64,000 bases of DNA from Cognatiluteimonas sedimenti. GTDB taxonomy: Bacteria > Pseudomonadota > Gammaproteobacteria > Xanthomonadales > Xanthomonadaceae. A program made the translations under genes and the position numbers. Shown here in pieces: positions 8,309 to 16,576 of the stretch. The notes under the pieces are model-generated. The model did not search any database and had not been told where the DNA came from. It saw nothing but the letters and a program-made list of their open reading frames with translations. The stretch is from NCBI RefSeq assembly GCF_022808325.1, contig NZ_JALGCL010000002.1, positions 62,001-126,000 on the forward strand, read 5' to 3'. Numbering within the stretch: position 1 is the stretch's first letter; every line of letters begins with the position of its first letter.

Positions 8309-9290
8309 GCGAGACAACGGGTTCGCCCGTAACGAGTCCCTTGAGGCCTTGCTGGTTGAGTTGAACGCCATGCTCTCCAGGGCGGAGCAGGGGTTGGCGT
8401 TGCCGTCGCAACCCACCTTGCCGGTGCTCCTCGTGGTCGGGCCGCCGCGCAGTGGGACCACCCTGGTAATGCAGTGGCTGGCTGCTACGGGGAGTTTTTC
8501 CTGGCCAACCAACCTGCTGTCGCGCTTTTACGCTGCTCCATATGTCGGTGCGCGCATTCAACAACTGCTCACCGATCCGCAATTCAACTATAGGAATGAA
8601 CTGATTGCGGATGCTTCGCCATCCGGTTTTGAGTCGGACCTCGGAAAGACTCGCGGCTTGTTGCAGCCTAATGAATTCTGGTATTTCTGGCGGCGCTTTT
8701 TTCCGCTTCAGTGGCCAGAACCACTGTCCCAGGAGCAGCAGGTGAGTGCCGACGGGGCCGGGTTCGTCGCGGGACTTGCTGCCATTGAATGCGCTCTCGG
8801 AAAGCCATTTGCCGCAAAGGCGCTGCTCCTGCAATACAACCTGACGCTGCTTTCGGCCCTGCTGCCCAAGGCCATTTTCCTGCATGTTCGGCGCAACCCT
8901 GTGGAAAACGCAGCGAGCTTGCTGCGCGCGCGAGAGCGCTTCTGGGGCGATTCCGAACAATGGTATTCGGCGCGACCTCCGGGTTCGGAGTCGCTTCTCA
9001 TCCGCAACAAGTACGAGCAAGTCGCTGGCCAGGTCGCCTATACGCATTCCTCCATAGAGCGCGAACTCTCCTTGTTGCCGAATGAGCGACATTTGCGAAT
9101 TGATCTGGAGGAATTCCGTAGCTCCACGCATCCGACCTGGCGCGCCATAGTCGAGCGATGCGAGCTCCTTGGTCATCGGTTGCCGAGCAGTCACGCTGCG
9201 CCTCGAGGCTTTGCAAGGCAGGACTCCGTGATTTCGGATGACACCGCCAGCGCGCTAACTTCGGCATTCGATCGCGTCGCGATGCCTTGA
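8292..9290 (+). CDS. Sulfotransferase family protein
   Basis: This 332-residue protein has the PAPS-binding loop GPPRSGTTLV (50-59) and the 3'-phosphate segment IFLHVRRNPVENAASLL, both diagnostic of sulfotransferases. These transfer sulfate from PAPS to a hydroxyl or amine on a carbohydrate, peptide or small molecule. It overlaps the ATP-grasp gene by 17 bases and precedes a flippase gene by 25 bases, so a glycan or glycan-linked substituent is the likely acceptor. Codon use is visibly less GC-biased than in surrounding pilus genes, as in the two genes before it. The PAPS-synthesis genes are not in the window. Confidence 0.88.
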   Translation: MTDDIRRDNGFARNESLEALLVELNAMLSRAEQGLALPSQPTLPVLLVVGPPRSGTTLVMQWLAATGSFSWPTNLLSRFYAAPYVGARIQQLLTDPQFNYRNELIADASPSGFESDLGKTRGLLQPNEFWYFWRRFFPLQWPEPLSQEQQVSADGAGFVAGLAAIECALGKPFAAKALLLQYNLTLLSALLPKAIFLHVRRNPVENAASLLRARERFWGDSEQWYSARPPGSESLLIRNKYEQVAGQVAYTHSSIERELSLLPNERHLRIDLEEFRSSTHPTWRAIVERCELLGHRLPSSHAAPRGFARQDSVISDDTASALTSAFDRVAMP

Positions 9291-9315
9291 TGGTCGCCGT
9301 CACAGCACTGGCCTT

Positions 9316-10803
9316 ATGACGTCCTCTGGCAGCCTCACCCATCGCGCCGCGAACGCCACCTGGTGGAGCGCGCTGGAGATCGCGGCGCGCTATGGCGTGC
9401 AGCTCGGGGTGATGATCGTGCTGGCGCGGCTACTCTCGCCATCCGACTTCGGCCTGGTCGCGATGCTGTTGGTGTTCACTTCGGTCGCCGTGCTGCTGGT
9501 CGATGCCGGCTTCGGCACCGCGCTGGTGCAGCAGCAGCGCACCAGCGACGACGACGAGAGCACGGTGTTCCTGACCGGCATCGGCGCCAGCGTCGTGGCC
9601 TGCTGCATCCTGTGGCTTGCGGCGCCTTCCATCGCGGCCTTCTATTCGCAACCCGTGCTGGTGCCGCTGGTCCGGCTGCTGCTGTTCGTGCTGCCGCTCA
9701 GCGCGCTGGCTGCGGTTCCCGATGCGCTGCTGACGCAGCGGCTGGACTTCCGCGCGCGGGCGAACGCGGAAGTCTTCGCCTCGCTCGCCTCGGGCGCGGT
9801 CGCGGTGCTGCTGGCCTGGCGCGGCTTCGGCGTATGGAGCCTGGCCTGGCAGTCGATCGTGGCGATCGGCGTGCGCGCCGCGCTGCTGTGGCTGTATTCC
9901 GGCTGGCGCCTGCGCGGGCGATTCCGGCTCGCATCGTTCCGGAGGTTGTTCGCATTCGGCAGCTACATGCTGTTGGCCAACCTGCTGAACACCCTCTCGA
10001 TCCGCCTGCAGTCATTGCTGATCGGGCGCATGTTCGATTCGCGCGCGCTCGGCTATTACACCCTGGCACAGAACACCCAGCAGGCGCCGGCGCAGTTCAT
10101 GAGTGGGGTATTGAACCGCGTTGGCCTGCCGGTGTTCTCGACGATCGCCGACCAGCCGGCCAAGCTGGTCGGCGCCTTGCGCCTGTCGCTGCGGGTGGCG
10201 ATCTTCGCGTTCGTGCCGTGCATGGTCGGCATCGCGGTGATAGCCAAGCCGCTGGTCGTGATGTTGTACGGTCCGCGCTGGGCGCCGGCGGCGCCGATCC
10301 TGGGCCTCCTCTCCGCCAGCGCCGCGTTCTGGCCGCTGCACGTGCTGAACATGGCCGCCATCGGGGCGCAGGGGCGCTCGGACCTGGTCTTCCGGCTCGA
10401 GCTGGTCAAGCGCATCGCATCGATCGGCCTGATCGTCGCAGCCAGCCCCCGGGGCCCGGTCGCGATCGCCTGGGCGGTCCTGGTCGCGAGCCTGTTCGCA
10501 GTCGCGGTCAATACCTGGTATTCGAAGAAGCTGCTGGGTTACGGCGCGCTGGCGCAACTGCGCGACCAGGCCGGCACGTTGCTGCTCTCGGCGCTGGCCG
10601 CGTCGGCCGGCTGGCTCGTGCTGCGATGGCTTCCCCCGGGCACCGGCGCAATGGTCGCCGCGATCGCGGCAGCGGTCATCGTGTACCTCACGGGTGCGGT
10701 GCTGGGCCGGCACCCGGCGCTCGCCGACCTGCGGGAGCTGTGGCGCGCATTGCGCACGGGCGCCGCGCCCCGACCCGCCGCCGGCGACGAGGGCAGGGCA
10801 TGA
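9316..10803 (+). CDS. Polysaccharide flippase, PST/Wzx type
   Basis: This is a 495-residue polytopic membrane protein of the polysaccharide-transport (WzxC-like) branch of the MOP exporters, which flip lipid-linked glycans across the inner membrane. The N-terminus with ALEIAARYGVQLGVMIVLARLLSP and then DFGLVAM is characteristic. Around 12-14 hydrophobic helices are spread over the length, and a basic tail follows. It returns to the high GC of the chromosome. Its TGA overlaps the next ATG (ATGA). In context it would export the glycan assembled by the GT2/aminotransferase/sulfotransferase module to the periplasm. Confidence 0.92.
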   Translation: MTSSGSLTHRAANATWWSALEIAARYGVQLGVMIVLARLLSPSDFGLVAMLLVFTSVAVLLVDAGFGTALVQQQRTSDDDESTVFLTGIGASVVACCILWLAAPSIAAFYSQPVLVPLVRLLLFVLPLSALAAVPDALLTQRLDFRARANAEVFASLASGAVAVLLAWRGFGVWSLAWQSIVAIGVRAALLWLYSGWRLRGRFRLASFRRLFAFGSYMLLANLLNTLSIRLQSLLIGRMFDSRALGYYTLAQNTQQAPAQFMSGVLNRVGLPVFSTIADQPAKLVGALRLSLRVAIFAFVPCMVGIAVIAKPLVVMLYGPRWAPAAPILGLLSASAAFWPLHVLNMAAIGAQGRSDLVFRLELVKRIASIGLIVAASPRGPVAIAWAVLVASLFAVAVNTWYSKKLLGYGALAQLRDQAGTLLLSALAASAGWLVLRWLPPGTGAMVAAIAAAVIVYLTGAVLGRHPALADLRELWRALRTGAAPRPAAGDEGRA

Positions 10804-11756
10804 GTCCGCCGCGCGTCACCGTATGCGTGGCGACCTGCAACCAGCGCGGTTTCATCGCGCAATGCCTGCGCAGCGTCGTCGAACAGCACGCCGATGCGGA
10901 CCTGCGGTTGCTGGTCGGCGACGACGCATCCGATGATGGCACCAGCCAGATCGTCGCGGCGCTCGCGGACGAATACCCCGGGACGATCCTGCCGTTGCGG
11001 CGCCCGCGGCGAGTGGGTGCCTTCGCCAACATGCGCGACCTCATCGCCTGCGCCGACGGCGATTTCGTCGCGCGGATGGACGGCGATGATTACTGGCTCC
11101 CGGGGAAACTGCAGCGGCAGCTGGACTACCTGCAGGCGCACGCCGACTGCGCCGCGGTTTACACCAACGCGATCACCGTGGACGCGGCCGGCAACAGGAT
11201 CGGGCTGTTCAACGACGTGGGCGATGCGCGGTTCGACCTGGCTGCCATGCTTCGCCGCGGGAACTTCCTCAACAACAGTTCCGTGCTGTTCCGGGCGTCG
11301 GGTCGGCGGGCCTGGCTGGATGTCGAGGTCCCGCAGATCGACTACCGCGCGCATCTGTGGCATGCGCGGCACGGCCATCTCGCGCACCTGGGCGAGCCGC
11401 TGGCGGCTTACCGGGTTGCGACGCGCGGGTCGATGGTCGCGGAAATGAACGACCGGGTCCGCGCGTTGTACTGGGAGGCCATCCAGAGCGTGCCGCGCGG
11501 CGCCGTCGCCGACGCGGACCTGGCCGCCGGGATGGCGGATTTCATGCGCAAGACCGCATTCCATGCATTGCGGTCGGGCAATGCCTCCCTCGTGCACGAA
11601 TGGCTGCCGCGGGTGATGGCCGCGTCCCCCGTGGCCCGCTGGCGTTTGCTCGCCCTGCTTGCGTCATCGGTCGCGCGTGGCGCCGCGGGGGAGGCCTGGG
11701 GGCGGCTGGCGGACGCGGCCCGTGGCGGCGGGCATGCCGTCCTTTACCGGAGGTGA
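10800..11756 (+). CDS. Family 2 glycosyltransferase
   Basis: This is a 318-residue GT-A glycosyltransferase. TVCVATCNQRGF opens the fold, DDASDDGT is the nucleotide-binding site and ARMDGDDYWL holds the metal-binding aspartates. The C-terminal third has no clear domain. The ATG at 10800 overlaps the flippase stop by four bases and gives an N-terminus exactly at the conserved first strand; longer in-frame readings run antisense-like through the flippase and were rejected. It is probably a cytoplasmic enzyme adding a residue to the glycan; donor and linkage are unknown. Confidence 0.9.
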   Translation: MSPPRVTVCVATCNQRGFIAQCLRSVVEQHADADLRLLVGDDASDDGTSQIVAALADEYPGTILPLRRPRRVGAFANMRDLIACADGDFVARMDGDDYWLPGKLQRQLDYLQAHADCAAVYTNAITVDAAGNRIGLFNDVGDARFDLAAMLRRGNFLNNSSVLFRASGRRAWLDVEVPQIDYRAHLWHARHGHLAHLGEPLAAYRVATRGSMVAEMNDRVRALYWEAIQSVPRGAVADADLAAGMADFMRKTAFHALRSGNASLVHEWLPRVMAASPVARWRLLALLASSVARGAAGEAWGRLADAARGGGHAVLYRR

Positions 11757-11761
11757 CGCGG

Positions 11762-12535
11762 ATGCGGTTCCACGACCCGATCAAGCTGCTGCGTTACGCC
11801 CTGGCTGGCTGGCTGCCGGGCGGCAGGCGCCGATGCGTGATGTGCGGGCATTGCGTCTGGCGGTTCATGCCCTACCGGAGTGGCCTGCGGGTCGCGTTGA
11901 TGGACGCGCTCGATATGGTCGGCAGCGATACCCGCAACCATGCATGCCCGCGCTGCGGGGCGCACGACCGCGAACGACACCTGCTCATGTACATGCAGGC
12001 CTCCGGCCTCTGGGATGGACTTCGCGGGCTGCGGGTCCTGCACTTCGCCCCCGAACGCCACCTGTCGCCCCGGATTGCCGCGGCGGGCCCGGAAGCCTAC
12101 GTCCGTTGCGACCTGCACCCGCGCTCGGACGACGTCCGCCAGGCCGACATCCAGGAGATGCCATTCGATGCCGGCAGCTTCGACCTCGTCATCGCCAATC
12201 ATGTGCTGGAGCACGTCGGCGACGACCGGCGCGCCCTTGCGGAGATCCACCGGGTACTGAAGCCGGGCGGCGCCGCGATCCTGCAGACACCTTACAGCGC
12301 CGCCCTGCACCATACCTGGAGCGATCCGGGGATCGCGAGCGAGCAGGCGCGGTTGCAGGCCTACGGCCAGGAAGACCACGCCAGGCTCTTCGGCCGCGAC
12401 ATTTTCGATCGCTTCGCCGCCAGCGGCCTGCGCGCATGCATTGCCACCCACGACGAACTGCTTCCCGGTTGCGATGCGCGGGAACACGGCGTCAACCGGC
12501 GCGAGCCCTTCTTCCTGTACCGCCGCGCCGGTTGA
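11762..12535 (+). CDS. SAM-dependent methyltransferase with N-terminal zinc ribbon
   Basis: This is a 257-residue class I methyltransferase. Two cysteine pairs, C25/C28 and C62/C65, suggest a zinc ribbon in front of the catalytic domain. The SAM site is RVLHFAPERHLSP followed by the acidic DLHP, then FDLVIANHVLEHV and HRVLKPGG, the typical motif series. It lies five bases after the previous stop and is the last gene of the plus-strand glycan operon. The opposing operon ends six bases away. It is likely to methylate a sugar or its substituent; a ubiquinone- or protein-type substrate cannot be excluded. Confidence 0.85.
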   Translation: MRFHDPIKLLRYALAGWLPGGRRRCVMCGHCVWRFMPYRSGLRVALMDALDMVGSDTRNHACPRCGAHDRERHLLMYMQASGLWDGLRGLRVLHFAPERHLSPRIAAAGPEAYVRCDLHPRSDDVRQADIQEMPFDAGSFDLVIANHVLEHVGDDRRALAEIHRVLKPGGAAILQTPYSAALHHTWSDPGIASEQARLQAYGQEDHARLFGRDIFDRFAASGLRACIATHDELLPGCDAREHGVNRREPFFLYRRAG

Positions 12536-12541
12536 GTTCGG

Positions 12542-13567
12542 TCAGTTGCCGATCGCGGGGAAACCGTGGCGCAGCAGCATGGCCAGTTTTTGCGGGATCC
12601 AGCGCGTGAACGCGAACAGCGTGGCCGGCGGGGCCGTTCGCCGTTGCCGCAGGCTTCGTCGCAGCGCCCTGGCCTGCCGCCGCCGCGCCCACAACTGCCG
12701 CGGCAGCGGGGCATAGATCGCCAGCACCGTCGCGGCCCCCGCGCCGGACACCAGCAGGGCGCAGGCTTCGATCGCCAGCAGCAGCGCATGGATCGGCAGG
12801 ATGCAGGCCAGGGCAGGCCACGGATAGCAGCACAGCATCGTCAGCGTCTTGTTGCGTTCGCTCAACGCGCGACGCCGCACCGTGGTCTGCAATCCACCAT
12901 CCACCAGCTTCCCGCCCCCCAGTTGCTTGCCTACCCAGTGGTCGAAGCCGGGGCCATCGAGCACGAAGACGCGATGGCCGAGCAGGCGCGCGGCCAGGCA
13001 CAGGAAGATGTCCTCGGCAACCGACTCGAACCACGGCGGGAATCCGCCCACCTCGTCCCATGTCTGTCTTGGTATCCACAGGCAAGCGCCGGTCGCCACG
13101 CCGACCTCATGGGTTTGCGGGTCGAGCATGGGGATTGGATTCAGGAAAGGATCCGTGCGGTAGCCGCGATCCACCAGCGCTCCATCCGCCATGGCGTACT
13201 GCGGCAGTCCCAGGATGCAGTCCTGGTGGCCCTCCTCGGCGAACCGGAGCAGGCGTTGCAGGCTGCCGGGGCGCAACACCGCATCGTTGTTGAGCAGCAG
13301 CAAGTAGCGGCCGCTGGCTGCCGCGGCCATGCGGTTGTTGCTGATGCAGAAGCCACAATTCGCTTCGCTGGCGATTACCCGTGCGTTCGGGAACCGTGCG
13401 CGTATCCGTTCTGGCGAGCCATCGCTGGACGCGTCATCGTGGACGAGCACTTCGATCCGGAAGCCGCCCTGCTGCGCAAACGCCGAGTCGAGGCACTCAA
13501 GCACGAGTTCGCCGCCGTTGTAGTTGGCGATGCATACGCTGATATCCGGCTGGCTCACGCTGCTCAT
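12542..13567 (-). CDS. Family 2 glycosyltransferase, rhamnosyltransferase-like
   Basis: This 341-residue protein has SVCIANYNGGELVLECL, HDDASSDGS and LLLLNNDAVL, the layout of WbbL-type GT2 enzymes that often move rhamnose or similar deoxysugars onto polyprenyl-linked acceptors. A hydrophobic stretch near 245-290 may anchor it to the membrane. The start overlaps the stop of the upstream GT4 gene by four bases (ATGA), so it is the last cistron of the minus-strand operon that begins after pilA. The sugar is not predictable. Confidence 0.9.
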   Translation of the reverse strand: MSSVSQPDISVCIANYNGGELVLECLDSAFAQQGGFRIEVLVHDDASSDGSPERIRARFPNARVIASEANCGFCISNNRMAAAASGRYLLLLNNDAVLRPGSLQRLLRFAEEGHQDCILGLPQYAMADGALVDRGYRTDPFLNPIPMLDPQTHEVGVATGACLWIPRQTWDEVGGFPPWFESVAEDIFLCLAARLLGHRVFVLDGPGFDHWVGKQLGGGKLVDGGLQTTVRRRALSERNKTLTMLCCYPWPALACILPIHALLLAIEACALLVSGAGAATVLAIYAPLPRQLWARRRQARALRRSLRQRRTAPPATLFAFTRWIPQKLAMLLRHGFPAIGN

Positions 13568-14718
13568 GCCAGGCGCCTCGTCGCATGCCTGGCGGCGAGT
13601 TGGCGCACCAAGGGCAACAGGCGGTCGCCGATTACGCGCCCGGACAGGCGTTGCTCGTACAGCGCCCGCCCGCGCCTGCCGATGGCGGGCAGTTCCGCGC
13701 GATGGTCATGCGCCCATCGGATCGCCTCCGCCAGCGCCGCGGCATTGCCCTGTTCCACCAGTAGGCAATTGTCGCGGTCGATGAATCCGTAGTCCTCGTC
13801 GATCCGCCCGATGACCGTGGCCTTGCCCGACGCCATGCATTGCGATGCCTTGCCGGTGACCACGCGGCGCGCCTGCGGCGTACCGCCGAACGGGCCACCC
13901 AGGCACAAGTCGGCGCCCGGGATTTCGTGCTGCAGCAAGTGCTCTAACGGAACCCAGCGGCGATGCGTGTAGCGCTGGATGCCCCGGGTGTTGCAGGCGG
14001 CGCGGAACTGCCGTGCCTGGGCACGGCTGCCGCCGATGAAATCGAACTCGATCGGCAGGTCGGAAAGGCTTGCAGCCGCATCCAGGATCACGTCCATGCC
14101 ATGCAATGGCAGGAACGAGCCATAGAACAGCACGCGCAAGGGCCCATGCGATGCCGTCGACGGGGGAATCGCCGGATCGCCCGCGCGCTCGATCGCGCCA
14201 ACCGGTATCGCGATGACCTTGTCGACGGGTAGGCGGAACTCATCGCGGTAGTACGCGGCCTGCAGGTGCGTGTCGGCCAGCACCGCGTCGGCCAGGTGCA
14301 GGATCGCGCCCTCGTACCGCCGCCAGCATGGCGCCAGCACCCGGCCCAGGAGCCCCAGCTTCCCCTCTTCCTTCATCGCGGCATAGGGCGACATCAGCGC
14401 GTCCAGGACCAGCTGCCTGTCGCGTGTCAGCCAGCGGACCAGCCACGCGATTTCGTGGCCGCGGAATCCGAGGATGTAGACATCGGGATCGAAATTGCTG
14501 CGCACGTGCAGCAATTGGCGGATCGATTGCCAGTACCGCCTGATGCCCTTGGTGCGATTGACCGCCAGCCACAGGTCGACCGCCCCGGAGCCTGCGAGTG
14601 CCGCGCAGAGCGCGCGCCCGCGGATGTAGTCGGGTGCACGATAGGCCAGAACGAAGCAGACCTTCGGCTTGGCCCCCCCGGGATGGCCTGGTGGCGCACT
14701 CGCGGCACGGGCACTCAA
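13564..14718 (-). CDS. Family 4-like (GT-B) glycosyltransferase
   Basis: This 384-residue protein has a GT-B layout. The N-terminal Rossmann part starts at PKVCFVLAYRAPD. The second domain begins near PLRVLFYGSFLPLHGMDV, the usual GT4 donor-binding entry. GKASQCMASGKATVIG and DNCLLVEQGN replace the canonical E-x7-E region, as in divergent GT4 members. The N-terminal tail is Ala/Gly/Pro-rich. It overlaps the gene before it (14715-14718) and the one after it (13564-13567) by four bases each, indicating tight translational coupling with the GT-C proteins. Confidence 0.87.
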   Translation of the reverse strand: MSARAASAPPGHPGGAKPKVCFVLAYRAPDYIRGRALCAALAGSGAVDLWLAVNRTKGIRRYWQSIRQLLHVRSNFDPDVYILGFRGHEIAWLVRWLTRDRQLVLDALMSPYAAMKEEGKLGLLGRVLAPCWRRYEGAILHLADAVLADTHLQAAYYRDEFRLPVDKVIAIPVGAIERAGDPAIPPSTASHGPLRVLFYGSFLPLHGMDVILDAAASLSDLPIEFDFIGGSRAQARQFRAACNTRGIQRYTHRRWVPLEHLLQHEIPGADLCLGGPFGGTPQARRVVTGKASQCMASGKATVIGRIDEDYGFIDRDNCLLVEQGNAAALAEAIRWAHDHRAELPAIGRRGRALYEQRLSGRVIGDRLLPLVRQLAARHATRRLA

Positions 14719-16574
14719 TTGGGCCGGTCCCGGTAGCGCGCCATCAGCTGGCGGAACCGGCGGGTTTCATCGCCTTCCCGCAGGCGTGGTTCAAGCTGCG
14801 TGGCCAAGGCATCGGCTTTCGCGGATTCGCCCCGGGCCAGGTAGGCCCCGAGCAATTCCAGGGCTGCGTCATTGCGCGCCGCATCCGCCGCCACCGCTTC
14901 CGCGAGCAGGGCTTCGTAGCCGCTTTCATCGCTGAAGTTGCGTTGCAGGCGGGCCTTGGCGAGCAGCGCATCGCCCGCGCCACCGGCCAGCCCGCGTCGC
15001 CCGTATTCCGCTGCCAGGTCATCGAGGAATTCCTCAAGCTGGCCGCGGCCGATGCCGTTGCAGGGATAGGGATTGGTGTTGTCCGCGATCGATACAAGCG
15101 CGCTGGACGACCAGGGATCCTCAGGGTGCAGCAGCGCCACGCGTCGCAATTCGGGCCAGTCCGGCGGCCCGGGCAGGAGCCGGCATGCGACCAGGATGAG
15201 CTTTTGCGATTGGGCGAAGAAGTTGTCCGGGAAGCGCGAAGCGAGCAGGGCGGTCGAGCTTGCCATGCCCTTCTCGTCGCCGTGGCGGAAATGGTACTCG
15301 CCCAGATTGTTCAAGGCGCGGAAAGATTGGGGATGCCGTTGTGCTTCCAGGCGCAGGAAGCGGCCTTCATCCGACCATTCACGGGCACGCTGCAGGGTGC
15401 AGGCCCCCAGCATGGCCGCCACGATGCAGGCGAGCCAGGGGAAGGCACGCGGCCGCGCGGAGCAAACACTCCATGCACACCCCGCCGCCCACAGGGCGAC
15501 GCCGAACAGCGCCAGGTAATTGCGATGTTCGAAGGCCAGTTCCAGGCCGAAAACGGTGGATTCGAGCAGGTGGCATCCAAGGAACCAGAGGATGGCGAAC
15601 GCGGCCAACGGGAAGCGCCTGCGACCGATCCATGCAGTGACTGCCGCGAGCAGCCAGAACCCGGTCGCGGCCAGGGATGCTGCATCGCCGGGCTGGTGCA
15701 AGGGATAGTCCAGGTGCAAGCCCATCTGGCGGATGTCGGGCCATAGCATCGCGCCCAGGTAGTGCAGCAGGATCACCGGCTCCGTGGCCAGGCGCTGCGG
15801 TAGCGTGAAGTCGCGACGCTGGTAGCTCGCGATGACGACATCCCAGTTCACCAGCAACAGCAAGGCATACAGGGCCGCCGGCAGGACTGCGGCCAGCAGC
15901 ACGAACACGCGGCGGCTGCGGCGGGCCTGGGCGCCATCCGGCGCAGGGATGAAGGCCGCCAGCAGCCCGATGAGGACTGGCACCAGTACCGTGATTTCCT
16001 TGGCCAGCAAGCCCAGGACACTGCAGAGGACGACCAGCGCCAGGGTGCGCGCGCTGCGGCGCGGGCCAAAGTCATTCCCGCCCAGGAAACGCGCCGTCAC
16101 CAGCAGGGAAAGCAGCATGCCGGTGGTCGCCAGCAGCGTCATCCGTTGCACCACGTACAGGACACTGCCCACCTGCAACGGATGCAACAGCCAGAGCGCT
16201 GTGGCGAGCAGGGCCACGCCGCGCGCCTGCGTGGGCATTGTGGCGCGGGCCATGGCGGGATAGAGCTGACTGGCAAGCGCGAACACCAGCAGCCCGTTGC
16301 AGCCATGGATCAGCACGTTCACCAGCTTGTAGCCCAGCGGAAACTCGCCGGAGACCATGGCGTTTGCAGCGAAGCTGGCCATTGCCAGCGGCCGGCCGAA
16401 GGGGCCGGACGCATTGCCGGAAATCGCGCGCCACCAGTCGCCGTCCTGCAGTGCGGACAGCACGGGCTGCAGGTTGACGTTGTCGTCAAGCATGAACGGC
16501 CCGGCGATGCCGGGCAGGAACGGCAACAGGCACAGGCCGATGACAAGCCACACGGCGCGCTTACCGGATGGCAT
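14715..16574 (-). CDS. GT-C-like multispanning membrane protein with TPR-like C-terminus (paralog 2)
   Basis: This 619-residue protein belongs to the bacterial group related to TMTC/PMT mannosyltransferases. An N-terminal helix is followed by the acidic pair in FMLDDNVNL (D30, D31), placed like the catalytic carboxylates of GT-C enzymes. Later come GRPLAMASF, LYVVQRM, KEITVL, DFTLPQRLATEP and FEHRNYLALFG, and then a soluble helical C-terminal third. About ten hydrophobic segments are visible. A GTG at 16580, overlapping the previous stop as GTGA, is an alternative start to the ATG at 16574. It is paralogous to the next gene upstream. I infer a periplasmic glycan transferase, possibly acting on pilin. 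Confidence 0.75.
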   Translation of the reverse strand: MPSGKRAVWLVIGLCLLPFLPGIAGPFMLDDNVNLQPVLSALQDGDWWRAISGNASGPFGRPLAMASFAANAMVSGEFPLGYKLVNVLIHGCNGLLVFALASQLYPAMARATMPTQARGVALLATALWLLHPLQVGSVLYVVQRMTLLATTGMLLSLLVTARFLGGNDFGPRRSARTLALVVLCSVLGLLAKEITVLVPVLIGLLAAFIPAPDGAQARRSRRVFVLLAAVLPAALYALLLLVNWDVVIASYQRRDFTLPQRLATEPVILLHYLGAMLWPDIRQMGLHLDYPLHQPGDAASLAATGFWLLAAVTAWIGRRRFPLAAFAILWFLGCHLLESTVFGLELAFEHRNYLALFGVALWAAGCAWSVCSARPRAFPWLACIVAAMLGACTLQRAREWSDEGRFLRLEAQRHPQSFRALNNLGEYHFRHGDEKGMASSTALLASRFPDNFFAQSQKLILVACRLLPGPPDWPELRRVALLHPEDPWSSSALVSIADNTNPYPCNGIGRGQLEEFLDDLAAEYGRRGLAGGAGDALLAKARLQRNFSDESGYEALLAEAVAADAARNDAALELLGAYLARGESAKADALATQLEPRLREGDETRRFRQLMARYRDRPN

Positions 16575-16576
16575 GT

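Noticed and set aside
4855-9290. Complete butirosin- or siderophore-like natural product cluster
   Set aside because: No carrier protein, peptide synthetase or exporter other than the flippase is present. The neighbours are glycan genes.
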